A stretch of 64,000 nt of DNA from Scedosporium boydii (taxonomy: Eukaryota; Ascomycota; Sordariomycetes; Microascales; Microascaceae), in contig NJFT01000072.1 of NCBI GenBank assembly GCA_002221725.1, forward strand, positions 62,001 to 126,000, in the 5' to 3' direction. Positions within the stretch are counted from its first letter, which is position 1, and each line of letters opens with the position of its first letter. A program made the translations under genes and the position numbers. Under the pieces are notes generated by a model that ran no database searches, was not told where the DNA came from, and was given only the letters and a program-made list of their open reading frames with translations. This document shows, piece after piece, positions 33,943-46,069 of the stretch.

Positions 33943-35667
33943 GACAGGGAGGCGCGACAGCTTACGCCTCTTGTCCTCTCTTTTTTTTTCACTTTTTTTT
34001 CTCCTGTCTCTTGTTTCAATGATTTGCGAGATATATATAGACGGACCGGAGTGTTAAATGTATTTTGCATCGGAGCGAGGGGGAGGACATACCCGTACCA
34101 GCGGTCAGGAATGAAAGGGTGGAAAAGACTTACATCGATATTCGTTTGGCTGGTTTTGCATGTTTTATGGTTTTCATCTTTATGTACTGGAAGGGCAGAC
34201 TTTGTGATACCCACTTTATCCTTTTTTTTTTTCTCTCTTTCCTCGTTTAGCATGGGAATGCGTATGCTGGAATTATCAAAACTTCTTTCATTGCTTCCCC
34301 GACCCTCCTTTGTTTTTAAGGTGATGACGACGGCTGTCGACCGAGTTCGACAGTTTGGAAGGGGGACGCGCGGAAGGCGTTCGCCGCTTGATTTTTGAAG
34401 GGAGGAGATAGAGGCCTTTGACTTCACACTAGACCTGCGCAATAGAATCGAAGTTCTTCTTAGGTCCGAGTTTATTTCGCGATGCTAAGTATTCGTCAAG
34501 TACTCGAAGTTACTACGCTCTTACCGTTGCTAGAACTGGGCGGGATTTATCATAAACTTCCTAATTTCGAACTGCAAAAACAGTAAAACTGCTTTGCCCT
34601 GTCGATTCTCCATCACGCTCCGTAGCATGAAATGGCGTGTGTATTATACAGCTCGACCGGTCGTTCGCGAAGAACACCAGTACGGCCCTTCTAAAGCCGC
34701 TGTTTGGGACGAAAGTCCCTGGCACTCTCCAGCCGCGAACCTCGCGAACCTCGCGAGCTGGAGGATGGAGATGGCAATGGCGGGAAACTCTGGAAGATTT
34801 CTTCAGGGGAAAAGACATGTACAAAACGAGCGATCTTAGCTTATAGAAATAAGGCTTAAAGAAATAAGGAGGGAAAAAAAAAAAAAAGTACCGAGCTTGA
34901 TCTGGTGGGCGAATTCAGCAGCGGGTCGTACGAAGGTAGTCTCTAGGAGACAAGAGAAGAAGACCAAATCCGATCCCGAATACACGGACAGTGGGGGCAA
35001 GTCCAACAGTAGGATAAGAGAAGGAGTTAGGAATTGTTCTTTAGCTGAGAATTTCTGGCATAATAATCGTGGAGAGGCGTAACCAAAAGAAAAGTGCTAT
35101 CATACAAGCACAGTCCAGCCTTTTTTTCTCTTCTTGTTTCAGCTTCATACATCGAAATCAAAACGAAAGGAAACATGATGCCCAGCAGACAGGACGAAGG
35201 AATGAAGCAGCTGCTCTCAACCTAACAAATTCCTCCCATGAAACCGTCAATGTCCTAGATATCCGGCGCCACACATATCACCATAAATTCCACCCATATC
35301 CACTCAATAACTCCACCAGCCCGCGCCAACCGTAACTCGAAAGGGAAAGCGTGGAACCGACGGTGACAGAATCAACTCCTCGCTAACTCGCTTGTTCCCT
35401 ATTGAAAAAACATGATTCACCCCGCCGCTCCAAACGCCGTTTATCTATCCCGGATATACACAAAACATTGAGATCGAAGGAAAAAGAAAAGAAAAGTACA
35501 AAATGATGCGCTAGATCGAGGAGGAGAGAGAAGAGCAAGAAGGAGAGGTGGAATGCAACAATCGAAAAAGGTAGATGGGCCTCAATACAAACATACCAAC
35601 ATCTCACCCCCACAGCAGGCAAAGATAGACAAAGGAAATCTGGAGTAGAGAGGGACACGCAACCGCA
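33943..35667. other. Convergent intergenic stretch
   Basis: About 1.7 kb between VPS62 (+) and the 977-residue unknown (-). It holds poly-T and poly-A runs typical of 3' regions (33980-34010, 34209-34220, 34876-34887). No gene supported. Confidence 0.5.
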
Positions 35668-38601
35668 CTAGGATCTATCCGCTTCATCATCATCGGTCTC
35701 ACCGTCTTCATCCTCATGTATGTGGAAGTCCTCGGCGCCAGCATTCCACACCTGTGTGCTGGGATATTCGGAGGGTTGACTGCTCATCTGACTGTCTCCA
35801 TCTTCGTCTACGAGAGGACCGTGAGGGTCAACGTTTTCCCCGTCTGACATACGGTCTTCGATTCCGGGCCAAGGCTCATCTTCAGGCAGTTGCTGGCCAT
35901 AATAGTCAAGCTGCCTATCGGTCAAGATATTCGGGACGATTCCGAGGCTGCCGACGCTTTCATCTTCATCGTCATCGTAATCCGGAGAAGATCCTTCATC
36001 ATAAATATCCACGTCCACATCGTATTCATCATCATCATCATCTTCATCGTCATCGTCGATATTAAATTCATCTCCATGACCGCCGCTATATCTCGCATGA
36101 TGCTGTGCGTTGGGATAAGCATCCATGCCGGGGCCGTTGCTGTATGGAGTGGCATAATTGAATGGTGTGGTGCTTCGGAGGCGGGGTGCAGTGATCATTG
36201 GACTCGGCGACTTAGTACTCCACCGAGGAGTGAATCTCGCACGGCTGGGAGAACGTGTCTGGCGGCGTTTTACGACCGCCCCAGAGCTCGAACACTCACG
36301 GGTTCGGGCTATGGCCGGAAGTTCTTGTCCCGACGAAGCAACTCGTCGGGCTTGCAAAGGCGAAAAGTACGGAGGAAGAGAAGGCGGCATGGAGGTGGTG
36401 CGGATGTGAGGGAGTTGAGGACGCTTGCGAACCCTCACTGGTCCTGGAGTTGGTGCCCTGGTAGGTGTTGATGAACGAATGAGGGGCTCGATTCCCGTGT
36501 AGTATTGTTGCGAGGGGGAGCTCGATACGCGCTGCTTCACACGGCTGCTTTGAGAGGAGGGGCTGCGTTCAGGCACACCATCTAGTTGTTCGTTCCAAGC
36601 CCAATACTCCTCCAAGGCATCGGCTTCTGGTATCTCTCTTGGCCCCGGAGACTCGGGGTAGAATCGCGGAAGTTCGCGAAGTCTCTGCCACGTCCACCCA
36701 ACCTCGAAGGCGTGAAGATCCTGAACATAGGCTTCCGGCTGAGTGATGAAGAGGCGAGGCTCCGAGGACTTCATAATAACGGAGTTAAGGAACTGTACGT
36801 CCCATAACGACGAGCTCACCATCTCGGACGGTGACAAGAAACGGAGTCGCGAGTCTTTGTGGATCTTCCGTAGTGGTACCCATTCGTGGTTGAGCCCCCG
36901 GAATTGGCCCATGTGAGAAAACATGGATTGCTTCTGGGTTCTCTTGAAAGACTGGCCTCCACTCAACTCGCGGAATAGGCTGCCGAAGACAGCATTCATC
37001 GCGACTTGTACGCTCCTGGCGTCCGGGCCTTTGACCGAGATCGTCCGGATAAGGCCACGGCTGCGAAGTCGCCGGTCAACGAGACCATTTGGCCCGCAGG
37101 CCTTCGGTAGAAGCCATTCAAAGTCATGGTTCTCGGCCCATTCACCACCAAAGGGTGAGCGAGCGCGGCTGGTGGGAGCGCTGTAAGTATTTGGAAGCTG
37201 TGTCCACTCATCGGTGGTGGCAAGTTTGGGGTCTGTCTTGAACTCATCAACTTCCTGCCAAATTTTTCGTAGCGGAAACGGCAGAAAGACAACCTCAACT
37301 TCCCACGGATGTTCAAAGGAAGGTAGCGACGCTTGGATCCTTGACACCTGAGCTTGGAGTGACTGGACTTGGCTGAGAAGCTCACTGTGGTAAAGGGCAC
37401 GTGCAGTCGCGCTGGTCGAGTCGGAGACGACGCTACACGTGGACACGTCGAGTCGAGTGATACGGGCGTTGGAGACACTAGCGCTGTCGTTCATGGCCTT
37501 CTCCACCTCTTCAACGCGTGATTCTAATTCAGTGACACGCAAGTCCATTTGGTCATGCTTCTCGGAACATTCCTCATGGCCTACGGCAGAGAATGAGACA
37601 TTCTCTAGGCGATCAAGGCGCTGTTCGTGGCCGTCAATAGCATCGGAGAGATTCCTGAGGGCCTCCCGAGACGGGCTGGTGTAAGAAGAGCTGAAGGGCT
37701 GAGTATCTCCTAGGTCCTGTGAGGGGTTCTGTCCAAGGGCGGACTGCGGCCTCTCACGACCGGCCATCGGAGCGGAGAGGGCTTCACTGTTAACGTATTC
37801 CCCTGGCTTGGGCTGCTGCACAGCTCCAGAGACAGCGGGCTTTTCCTGTAAGGGCTGGCGGGCTCTTGGGTTGCGGGCACTACTAAGTGTCTGCAGGCCC
37901 CTTCCTGCAAAGGGACGCAAGTAGCGGGACTGGCTAGAATCCGCCACCGAGCTTGGCCGTGAGGTCATCAAACATTGAGACGGAATCGGGGGAAGCGTAG
38001 TAGCATTCCTGACGCCGGGCGACGGACGATTATCGACCCAGCATAACGTATCGGGTATGGACCCTTCGGGAGTGGGGCTGGCCTGTAGAGAAAGACCTAA
38101 GCCAGGATCATGGCCGGCAGCCGCAGGAGGTCGCGCCGGGGCATCAACACCAGGAAATTCGGAGGCGAAAGCCAGCCCCGGAGTAAAACGGAAGGAAATA
38201 TCTTGGAGAGGACTCAAGGCTTCTCTCCCCGCTTTGCTAATATCGTGGTTTTCCGGAGGGGCAGCTACGGGCCCTTGCGCAGAGGGAACTGCCGGGGAAA
38301 CCACCGCGACATCGTCATGGAAACATGCATGGTGCCTACACATGCAGTGGTACTGGTCCTCAGAAAGAGCCTCTTCTACGGTCCTGGGAACTGGCGTACG
38401 ACTCCAAAAGCGGCGGCAGCCACACCGGACTCCATTGGAACCAGGAGTTATGTGTATGAAGTTGCATTGTCCTGCTGGCAACGTCGGGATAGGAGCAGGA
38501 GTCGCCATCGAGGCGACCGCATGGTTGTTAAAGTTGTCATCGGTATAGATGTCGAAGAATGGATCGCCTGGCAAGGTAGGCTCGAAGGGTGTCGTGGCCA
38601 T
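35668..38601 (-). CDS. Large unknown protein with N-terminal Cys/His cluster
   Basis: Function not recognised. The chosen start (MATTPFEPTLPG, 38601) gives 977 residues. The frame is open to an ATG at 38877, but those 92 extra residues look like leader. Near the start is a compact Cys/His cluster: Cys60, Cys62, Cys86, Cys88, His90, His91, Cys93, His95 (RCGCRRFW and HCMCRHHACFH), which could bind one or two zinc ions. A long disordered Ser/Pro-rich part follows. Then comes a coiled coil at about 320-430 with heptads such as EQRLDRLENV and DLRVTELESRVEEVEK. After it is an ordered segment starting HPWEVEVVFLPFPLRKIWQEV and containing WLLPKACGPNG and LIRTISVKGPDAR. The tail has a second Ser/Arg/Pro-rich region, then dense acidic runs. 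From memory it resembles unnamed Sordariomycete proteins. Confidence 0.85.
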   Translation of the reverse strand: MATTPFEPTLPGDPFFDIYTDDNFNNHAVASMATPAPIPTLPAGQCNFIHITPGSNGVRCGCRRFWSRTPVPRTVEEALSEDQYHCMCRHHACFHDDVAVVSPAVPSAQGPVAAPPENHDISKAGREALSPLQDISFRFTPGLAFASEFPGVDAPARPPAAAGHDPGLGLSLQASPTPEGSIPDTLCWVDNRPSPGVRNATTLPPIPSQCLMTSRPSSVADSSQSRYLRPFAGRGLQTLSSARNPRARQPLQEKPAVSGAVQQPKPGEYVNSEALSAPMAGRERPQSALGQNPSQDLGDTQPFSSSYTSPSREALRNLSDAIDGHEQRLDRLENVSFSAVGHEECSEKHDQMDLRVTELESRVEEVEKAMNDSASVSNARITRLDVSTCSVVSDSTSATARALYHSELLSQVQSLQAQVSRIQASLPSFEHPWEVEVVFLPFPLRKIWQEVDEFKTDPKLATTDEWTQLPNTYSAPTSRARSPFGGEWAENHDFEWLLPKACGPNGLVDRRLRSRGLIRTISVKGPDARSVQVAMNAVFGSLFRELSGGQSFKRTQKQSMFSHMGQFRGLNHEWVPLRKIHKDSRLRFLSPSEMVSSSLWDVQFLNSVIMKSSEPRLFITQPEAYVQDLHAFEVGWTWQRLRELPRFYPESPGPREIPEADALEEYWAWNEQLDGVPERSPSSQSSRVKQRVSSSPSQQYYTGIEPLIRSSTPTRAPTPGPVRVRKRPQLPHIRTTSMPPSLPPYFSPLQARRVASSGQELPAIARTRECSSSGAVVKRRQTRSPSRARFTPRWSTKSPSPMITAPRLRSTTPFNYATPYSNGPGMDAYPNAQHHARYSGGHGDEFNIDDDDEDDDDDEYDVDVDIYDEGSSPDYDDDEDESVGSLGIVPNILTDRQLDYYGQQLPEDEPWPGIEDRMSDGENVDPHGPLVDEDGDSQMSSQPSEYPSTQVWNAGAEDFHIHEDEDGETDDDEADRS

Positions 38602-41600
38602 GGGGAACCAAGTGGGATCATATCTTGGGACCGGCGCGGTCAGGAAAGGAGCAGCGCACGCTGGGCCCGGTTCGAGCGCGTCAAGAGGCAAGAGGGTCAA
38701 ATAAGACAGGAAGGGTGGTCGCTTATTCGTATTCAGGTCGCCGGAGAGGGGGCCCGGAACACTGGAAAAGGCCCAGGCTCGGGCAGCTCGGTCGAAAGTA
38801 GGCACACCTAGTACATCATGGTTTATCTGTTGGGCGTGGTCAGTAGACGGATCTCTGTGTGGGAGATCGGGCTCCATTGCCCATTAATAGCATTGGAAGA
38901 AGCCGGCGGGGTTACCCACTGAGGCGGGAGACGAGGAAGAAAAGAGCGCGGTATAAAGCGCGGGGCGTAGAGCGAGATTTTATAGTCGGCGTGGAAAGAG
39001 GAGGCTGCCTGGTGAGCGAATTGACAGGCTGACGACAAGCGAGGAGGAAGAAAAAAAACTCGGTATGAGGAAGTTGAGAATAGTTTGGGGAAGGAGTTGT
39101 TCCTCGACCAGTCGAAGGGCGAGGCGCGGGATTGGGAGGGAGGAGGGAACTTGACGGGCGAGGTACGTACAAGCTAAGGTAGATGGGGAAGGAAGGAAGG
39201 AACCGGGGAGGGGTGAGGGGTGTCGATAGTGCTGTGTGATGGGAGTGTGGATCGTGAAAGTCCAATCTGGGAAGTCAAGGTGGGAAGTGGGATTTGGGAA
39301 GTGGGAACACGCCTGAAATTTGAAGTGGTGATCTATGTTTATCACCTCCAGCCCGCATGCGTGGATGGGTGGGACGCCCGTTATGCCGGAAGACAAGACA
39401 AGGGGGGTGAATGAGTATCTATATACTAAACGCCCCGAGATCGAAGGCTAGACGCCTTCGTTCACAGAATGGGTGTTCAACTCTGCCTAGACTCTGGTCT
39501 CGCAAGGGTGGTTGCCGGAGCAGGCATCCAGGGCACCTGAGCAAGAATCCCCTTCATGGAAAGCTGGAGGAGCTCATAGAGACCAGGACTCGGCGAGGTA
39601 CATGTCCCGAGGGGATTCACGCAATTTCTAGGCTCGGACGAGAAATCAGAGCAGTTAACGACCCTGATGCCTCCTCCGAGACGCCTCCAGGCTTGCAGGT
39701 TCGCGGACAACTTCAAGCTCGACAAATTCGGACTAATAACATCAAGCAATTGATGGTGGGGAAGCACTAAACACAGCATTATTCTCACTCCGCGGTCGAA
39801 AAACCACTTTACGCGTGGAGCCCACTTTGGGTGTCGAGCCTGGAACATCTTACAGTGCCGACTAGAGCTCCTGACAGTGCTGAAGCGCTCCCACTGCGCC
39901 GATATTGTTGTTGTTCTTAACGGTGCGGCCACTGTGTGCACTAGCACGGGGGGAACGCGCTAGGCTCTGGTCACCCTCACCAAGTCCACTAACCCCCCCT
40001 GTCCATTGCCACCAAAATGCCAGGCGACAGGCTTTAATTGGCCCAGTTTGTTTTCCCACCCCTGCCTTGGGAGCTCGCCCGTCTGAGACCAGCGTAAGTA
40101 CCGCACCGAGTTGGCGCACCTCTTCCACCACGGCAAAACGCCGAATCACCGCCTGGACCAGCTTAAGCTCTTTCACAAAAGCTCAGTGAGCTCTGGAGAA
40201 GCTTCTCCTAAAGTGACTTCACCAACCTCGTCTCGCCTGATTTCGGCACGCATTAGTTTTGTTTTCATTTTCTATCATGTTTTCTTACAATTTTTTCCCC
40301 TTCTCACGTAGCACTTGCACTAGGCTACTGTCTAGGCATACATCTAGGGTAGATTTAGGAATTTCTGTTCCATGTCGGGCAGCAGGAGGAGCCGAGTGCA
40401 GCAACAGATTGATGGTCCATGGTTCATCCTCGTGTTTTCTGACCCACCATCATGTATGAGTGTATCCCATCTCGGAAGAATGAGGCTAGGACCGATTAAA
40501 GGTCCAGATTCTCTGCGACATATCCATCCTGCAGTCAGAGATATTATCTCCCTCTTGCCTGCATGCGAACTTCGATGCTAGGAACAAGGCAACCCATTTC
40601 GATGGTTCTCAATCTCTTCAATCTCTTCCACATCCTTCCACACCATACTATGAGACGCCATTCCGCCCGTTCACACCACCCTCCTTCCCACCGCCTGTAA
40701 GACGTTGAAAAGTAAGAGTCATTAATAGAGTCACCCATGCAGTGTCAAATCTGCTGCAGCTAATAAGATGCCTGCCCATCTTCTGTCCGAAACAATACCT
40801 TTTGTCACGATCCTACCATTGCGGTCAAACGGTATTACACGACATATCAAAATCGTACTTCGTACACTTGTAGTTTGGTTCAGCGTACCGGCTTCGTCAG
40901 CAAGTACGTGCCTCTATCGGAACTCGACCTGCATCTCCCGAACGCTTCTACCTTTTCCTCTTTAGGAAATTCTTAATGTCGTATTACTGCCTCTCGAGGA
41001 ACTATTACAAGTACGATGTAGTCTTAGTAGTCCCTAGTAAAGGTGCCGTTAACCCGCGGTTGGCAATTTCTCGAGTAAATAGCCTCACCTGCAGCTTAAC
41101 TGGTCACCGTGACACATCGAATGCAATGGTCCCAAGAAACCGCACGCCGGGACATGATCACTTAGTGCATCCTGAGCAGATGTAGACTTCTACCGCCTGG
41201 GCCAAGTCCGACATCGCGTGTAGCTCCGGCACCTACATCACCTGTGCAACTCTGCACTTTTTAATGATGCTCGATTCACGTCCTTTCGTAAGGGTGTACG
41301 TAGACCAGACGAGGCATGCGGATACTAGCCAACCGTATTAACACGCCCTTGAGCATGGGAGAGAGAAGAGGGGGTGTGTTTTTAACTCGACTCCTACATC
41401 TTTCTATCAACCTCTATACATCTCCACATTACATGCGCATCCAAATCCCAAATCCCTCCAACTTCTGAGATCAATCAGTATGTGTGTAGCCCAGCCAGCC
41501 AAGTGACACTATATGCTCCAAGCACCCAGGCCGGAGAACCGCCTTCTAGTACAAGTATGCCCAGCTATTCCGAACCACTGGCAATGTGGTCATGTATCAA

Positions 41601-41690
41601 GATCAAGTAACAAGATGAAAAAGAAAAAGAAAGAAAGAAAGAAAGAAAAAGACAAGGTACGAAGAAAAAGAGGGGGAAAAAATATGTCAT
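38602..41690. other. Gene-poor stretch of 3.1 kb
   Basis: The first 276 bases are an in-frame upstream extension of the 977-residue gene. The remainder shows many short overlapping frames on both strands with no motif. One TACTTCGTA copy is at 40856-40864, and GAAA/AAAGA low complexity is at about 41615-41690. Confidence 0.45.
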
Positions 41691-43415
41691 CTAGACCTCA
41701 CCCCAACTCCCCATCGGTCCGTTTGAGGCAATTACTGACCCGGGACCCGTTCCCAAAGAACCACCGATGTCCCAATAGTGCCGCGAGGACACGCTACTCC
41801 TCCGCCCAGACCGCCTCGTACTCTGACTCGCACAGCTGGACGCGTGCCTCAATATGACGGGGCTACTAGGCGTGGTCACTTTGAATGACCTCCTCTCAAT
41901 TGTGTGTGGCCGCGGAGCTATAAGCGGGTGATGCTGTCGCACCCTCGCAATTTTGGCCGCGATATCCTGGGTGCTCGAGGTCGCCAAATGTGACGTGCCT
42001 GTCGTAGTTGGCGCCGGAGACGATCTGGAACCAAATCTGGAGCGGAGATATCTGAAAGCAAGTCGGATGTCAAGATCTTGCTCCCACTCCTGCTGGGTGA
42101 AAGCGTCGGGATGTTGGTGTGAAGCTGAGGCATCGTGCCTCCCAGTTTGCTGGTTAGTAGTGCTCTGCGCGTCGGTCGCAGGGCTCTGCCTCGGGACAGT
42201 GGGTTGGAATTCTGGAATGGCAGCAGACAGGTCATCTTGATCCCCCTGTTGCTGAACTTGGGCAGCACCCGTTGCGGGCATCTCTGGGATAACCGGTAGG
42301 CCTGCGTATGGGAGTGGCATTCGCTGCGTGCGGACATAGCTTGAAAAAGCGCCAGGGTGATGGGATAAGCGGTTGATCAGAAGGCCTAATTCTTTCGCTA
42401 TAGTCTCGAGCATGCGGAGTTGCCATGATCGCTCTCCGGAAGGCCTCATAGCCGAGACCTCAAGGTCTTCTCCGTCGTCAGGCCTCGACTCGCCGAAAAG
42501 AATGGATAATAAACGGTCATCGATGCCCATTAGCTCCTTGATCAAGCTCTTGGCAACGCGGGATAATATTCCCTCGGATTGGACCTCGGGCTCAGGGGTA
42601 CTGCCTTGATGCCAGTCCACGTTGTCGTGTTCGCCCTGGACAACGCCAGATACTGTCTTGCCTGACCCGTCCTGGGAATTTTCAGCCTCGCTGGAACGGG
42701 CCGATTGGTGGGTTCTTGTGGCTATCGTTGACTGCGACAGGCTGCGAGACCTTGTCTCCTTTTGTATATGCTCGAGTAGCAAGCGGCTTTGTTCCAGCCG
42801 CCAGGACTCGATCCTCTGCATCTTATGGGCCCTATCGGGGTCGGTCATTAACTCCGGAAAATCGGGTACATCGTCTCTCTGATGAATTCTATGGGGGTTG
42901 AATTTCTCGAAAGCATACAGCTGTTCTTGCATATCCGGGGCTCCCGCAGGTTGCTCAACCCTAAAGGAACCCAGCCCATCGTGACATGGAAGAACAGGCA
43001 TGTTCTGAGAAGTCGGGGCGGCTGGCGTCTCGGCATAAGGATTATGTGTCGCTCGAAAATCGGGAAGATGGCTATCTAAGCTATCTAGCTCGGCGTCGTC
43101 TTCGGCCACGTCGTCTTCAATCGCGGCACGGAATCCGACGGATCGCGTGTGGGAGTCTAGATCGCCATCGAGCCTCAGGTTCGAATCTAAATCGCCTAAA
43201 TCGCTTGCTCGTGGTGTCTCCAATGACCGCTCGCTTTCCCCGAGATATGATGACGATGTGGCATTGTCCGCCGGTGCAAAAAGCACCCAGGTCTGCGACT
43301 CGTCTGGGGCTTGCTGCACCTGTGGAGCCAGTGACGTGTGGAGCTGGTCGCCATCTTGGGAGGTTGACTGGGCGGGACGAGGGACTGACTGGCGGGTTTG
43401 TTGATGGAACGCCAT
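41691..43415 (-). CDS. Unknown, mostly disordered fungal protein
   Basis: Function not recognised. The single exon encodes 574 residues from MAFHQQTRQSVPR. Composition is Ser/Gln/Asp-rich with three more ordered islands: TWVLFAPADN near residue 45; a helical region at about 195-220 (MQRIESWRLEQSRLLLEHIQ); and about 275-345, where ILSRVAKSLIKELMGIDDRL and LRMLETIAKELGLLINRLSHH suggest a helical bundle. The C-terminal third is rich in Ser, Thr and Arg and ends SSRHYWDIGGSLGTGPGSV then GSWGEV, a tail I associate with unnamed Sordariomycete proteins, from memory only. No signal peptide or membrane span. Long uninterrupted coding frame and in-frame ordered islands support a real gene. Confidence 0.8.
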   Translation of the reverse strand: MAFHQQTRQSVPRPAQSTSQDGDQLHTSLAPQVQQAPDESQTWVLFAPADNATSSSYLGESERSLETPRASDLGDLDSNLRLDGDLDSHTRSVGFRAAIEDDVAEDDAELDSLDSHLPDFRATHNPYAETPAAPTSQNMPVLPCHDGLGSFRVEQPAGAPDMQEQLYAFEKFNPHRIHQRDDVPDFPELMTDPDRAHKMQRIESWRLEQSRLLLEHIQKETRSRSLSQSTIATRTHQSARSSEAENSQDGSGKTVSGVVQGEHDNVDWHQGSTPEPEVQSEGILSRVAKSLIKELMGIDDRLLSILFGESRPDDGEDLEVSAMRPSGERSWQLRMLETIAKELGLLINRLSHHPGAFSSYVRTQRMPLPYAGLPVIPEMPATGAAQVQQQGDQDDLSAAIPEFQPTVPRQSPATDAQSTTNQQTGRHDASASHQHPDAFTQQEWEQDLDIRLAFRYLRSRFGSRSSPAPTTTGTSHLATSSTQDIAAKIARVRQHHPLIAPRPHTIERRSFKVTTPSSPVILRHASSCASQSTRRSGRRSSVSSRHYWDIGGSLGTGPGSVIASNGPMGSWGEV

Positions 43416-45350
43416 ATTGGAATAAAAACAACAAGGAGATGTGTAGTGTTCCTTGCAAGGGGGGGAAAAATACTTAAAGTTGTGGCCTGGAGATCAATAA
43501 AGGGACGCGGTTGGAGATGGGTTGTTGGGAGGTTATTATGTTGTATTTCGTACTTGGTAGTATCGAGGACGCCTTGGCGATCTTCGGGGCGATTATGGCT
43601 AGGTGACTCCCGATAAGACCCCTGCTCATCGGAAGGGACCCGAAACGATTAAGGCTAAAGATGATAAGATGTGAAGGACCACAACAGCTCGAAAGATAAT
43701 TAAGGCCCGAAAGTGGGTGTTGTCAAAAATTCGAAAATAGAAGCTCAGATCTCGTCGCCCGAGTGGGCCCGGTCGTGAGCTGGATAGTACGAGGCGTTGG
43801 GAGATGGGGAGAAACAAGGAACTCGAGACAACCAGGGACAGAGGAATGTCCGCACCTCAAACTGAGCGTAATGGTATTGCTGCTGCAGTTCGTCGTGCGG
43901 GCGGGAAGGTCAAGTGTCACCGTGCAGGAGGGGTCAACAGCACAAGCGCACAGGGACGAATAGGGGCAGTGTGACAAGGAGCCAGATCTGGTGAAATCAT
44001 CAAGTTGGGATGTTGACCGCCTGTGGGATACGGGAGGGAGATGGTCAAGATTTCTTGGCGAGGGATGTCTTTGGAGGGGGGACTCGCGTGCAAATGTGCC
44101 AGACAGGGAGAGCACACGTCTCCAGGAGCGACTCGTTGGTGACGGGCTGAACCGGATGCTGTTGTCAAGGTCACTCGTCATGTATCTGATCCACCGCCAG
44201 CAGTAGTCTGGTCAGGTGCCACCTACCCTGGTCTGCTTCTCACGACGTGTCCCGCAATCTAATTTGGTCGTTCGGGGTGGTTCATCATTAGGTGCTCCCC
44301 TTGAAACGCATGTTACCAACCCAACGATGGTTCGAAGATTCATGAGGAATCGAATAATAAACGGAAAATTCAATTTGCCCCTCGAGAGAGATGCGGTCAG
44401 CAAGCACTGATGGCGCCAGACGGCCATTCACAAGAGCTTGACTGGCACGAGCTAGCTAAGCAGGATTTCTGGTCGCTAACTTCGTGCTCTGACAACCTGG
44501 AATGGGTTTTGACATCAAATGACGCCATACCCGCGCTATCCCACCGTCAATTGAACCTGTCCGCGAAGTTCTGTCTGACCAACATCCTACCAATGCAAGG
44601 GAACCAGAAGACCGTGCATGGCACGCAGACACATGCCCAATCGCATTTTACATGTGTACTCGACCATGAGAGTGAGATCGAGTTCCTAAAGATCCCGCTT
44701 CAGCCGGTGGCGGCTAGGCTCTGACCCTCTGGATAGCGCTTCGCTCTGGATCCTCCGTGATTCGGAGGCTAGTAACGTACAGATTGATGTAATCCATCGT
44801 ATCGTACTGCGCTCCATAAATATCATGTAAAAATGGAAAAATTATGGAAACATATCGTTCGGCCTGGCTCGATTTGAGCGGTCCTCCCCCACCTCCCTTA
44901 TCATCGCTGGGCATGTTCTCGCTGCTCGAGGTTCTTGCGAGGTTCTTGTTGGCTTAAAACACTCGGTGGAGGCTCCGATCTCGAGGATTTGGAAAATCAG
45001 ACTTTCTTAAGTTGGTTTGAATCCAAGGGGTACATGTGTTTAGTCCATCGCTGAACAGGAAGGTGGTGTAAGAACAGAGAACTCAAGCTGCAAGGGATGC
45101 CGTTAGGTGGGACGGATCCACACACATCAATTCAAAATCGACACTTGGACGGTTCTGGGAAACCATGGCTTCGGATAGCTCAGTAGAATTCTATCGTAAT
45201 CTTTCATTACATATGATGGTATTCGAATGACGCCTCCAATGCCAACCGGGAATCCCCAACGCCAGGTACTTTTTTTTCATATCAAAGTGCCACTAAACAA
45301 GTGCCATTGTCCATTTTTGTTTGTTTCTGCTTAGGTCATTTATTTTTTCT
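43416..45350. other. Intergenic stretch
   Basis: About 1.9 kb. A 104-codon plus frame at 44410-44724 has no motif and no splice context, so it is not called. No repeat of note. Confidence 0.45.
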
Positions 45351-46069
45351 CTAAGACTGCTGGTCGCTGAGGATATCCGAGTCACCGGCATCAAGGATGG
45401 CCATGGTAGACGTCCTGAAAGTCTTACCACAAGCGTTTCCGAGATCAATCTGCAAGGGGACAGGCGTGTAAGTATGTGGATTTACCCTCCAAAGTCTTTT
45501 GAATTGACTTCTTCTCGGGGTACTACATCGCACTGGGACGATCCATGGGGATGCCACTGGCGAGTGGGGACCGAAGCAAGATGTCGGAAGGGAATTCAGA
45601 TAGGGGAATGACTTACGTTGGTTCCAGAAAGGTGGTGGACGGGAGCCTTGGCCAACTATTGATTCCACCGTTAATCCACTGTTCGCCTTTCGCTTGCCGA
45701 TCAGATAGGGCTGGGGACGTACCATGGCGTAGTACTCGAGAAGAGACTTTCGCAGAGGGGGGGCGTTCTGTGCGATGATGACAAGCTTGGCCTTGCCGCT
45801 TCGGAGGCTCTTGAGGGTGGTTTTCTGCATCCAACGTTAGCCATCTTCCCCCCCGAGATGAGATGCAACAGCGCATAAGAAACTTACGTAGCCAAGGGTG
45901 ACCTTGCCGGACTTGATGACGAGCGCCAGCTTGGAGCTGATGCTATTCAAGAAGTCAGTATCTCCAATCGCAACGAAGCAGGCCATTCGAGGAGCAGCCT
46001 GTAACGAGGTCTGTTTCAATCGAGATCATACCTGTGAGCGTCCTTCTTAGACTTCTTCTGAGGGGCCAT
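45351..46069 (-). CDS. RPL30: 60S ribosomal protein eL30 (L30), five exons
   Basis: Cytosolic large-subunit ribosomal protein; in yeast L30 also binds its own transcript to block splicing. Five small exons on the minus strand join in frame: 46069-46032, 45942-45888, 45824-45723, 45655-45617 and 45449-45351, giving 110 residues, the family length. The product reads [13 protein letters not shown], then [62 protein letters not shown] and [20 protein letters not shown], ending SDILSDQQS. Donors are GTATGA, GTAAGT, GTACGT and GTAAGT; acceptors are AATAG, TGCAG, AATAG and TGCAG. The one-codon-split first junction and the 39-nt exon 4 are easy to miss. It is divergent from the uL16 gene, 427 bp away. 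Confidence 0.95.

Noticed and set aside
44410..44724. 104-codon plus-strand frame
   Set aside because: No motif, no neighbouring splice signals, and composition not distinct from surrounding intergenic frames.
44950..45040. GGTTTGAATCC preceded by a weak A-box-like sequence
   Set aside because: The stem ends do not pair and no anticodon arm can be drawn; a tRNA call is not supported.
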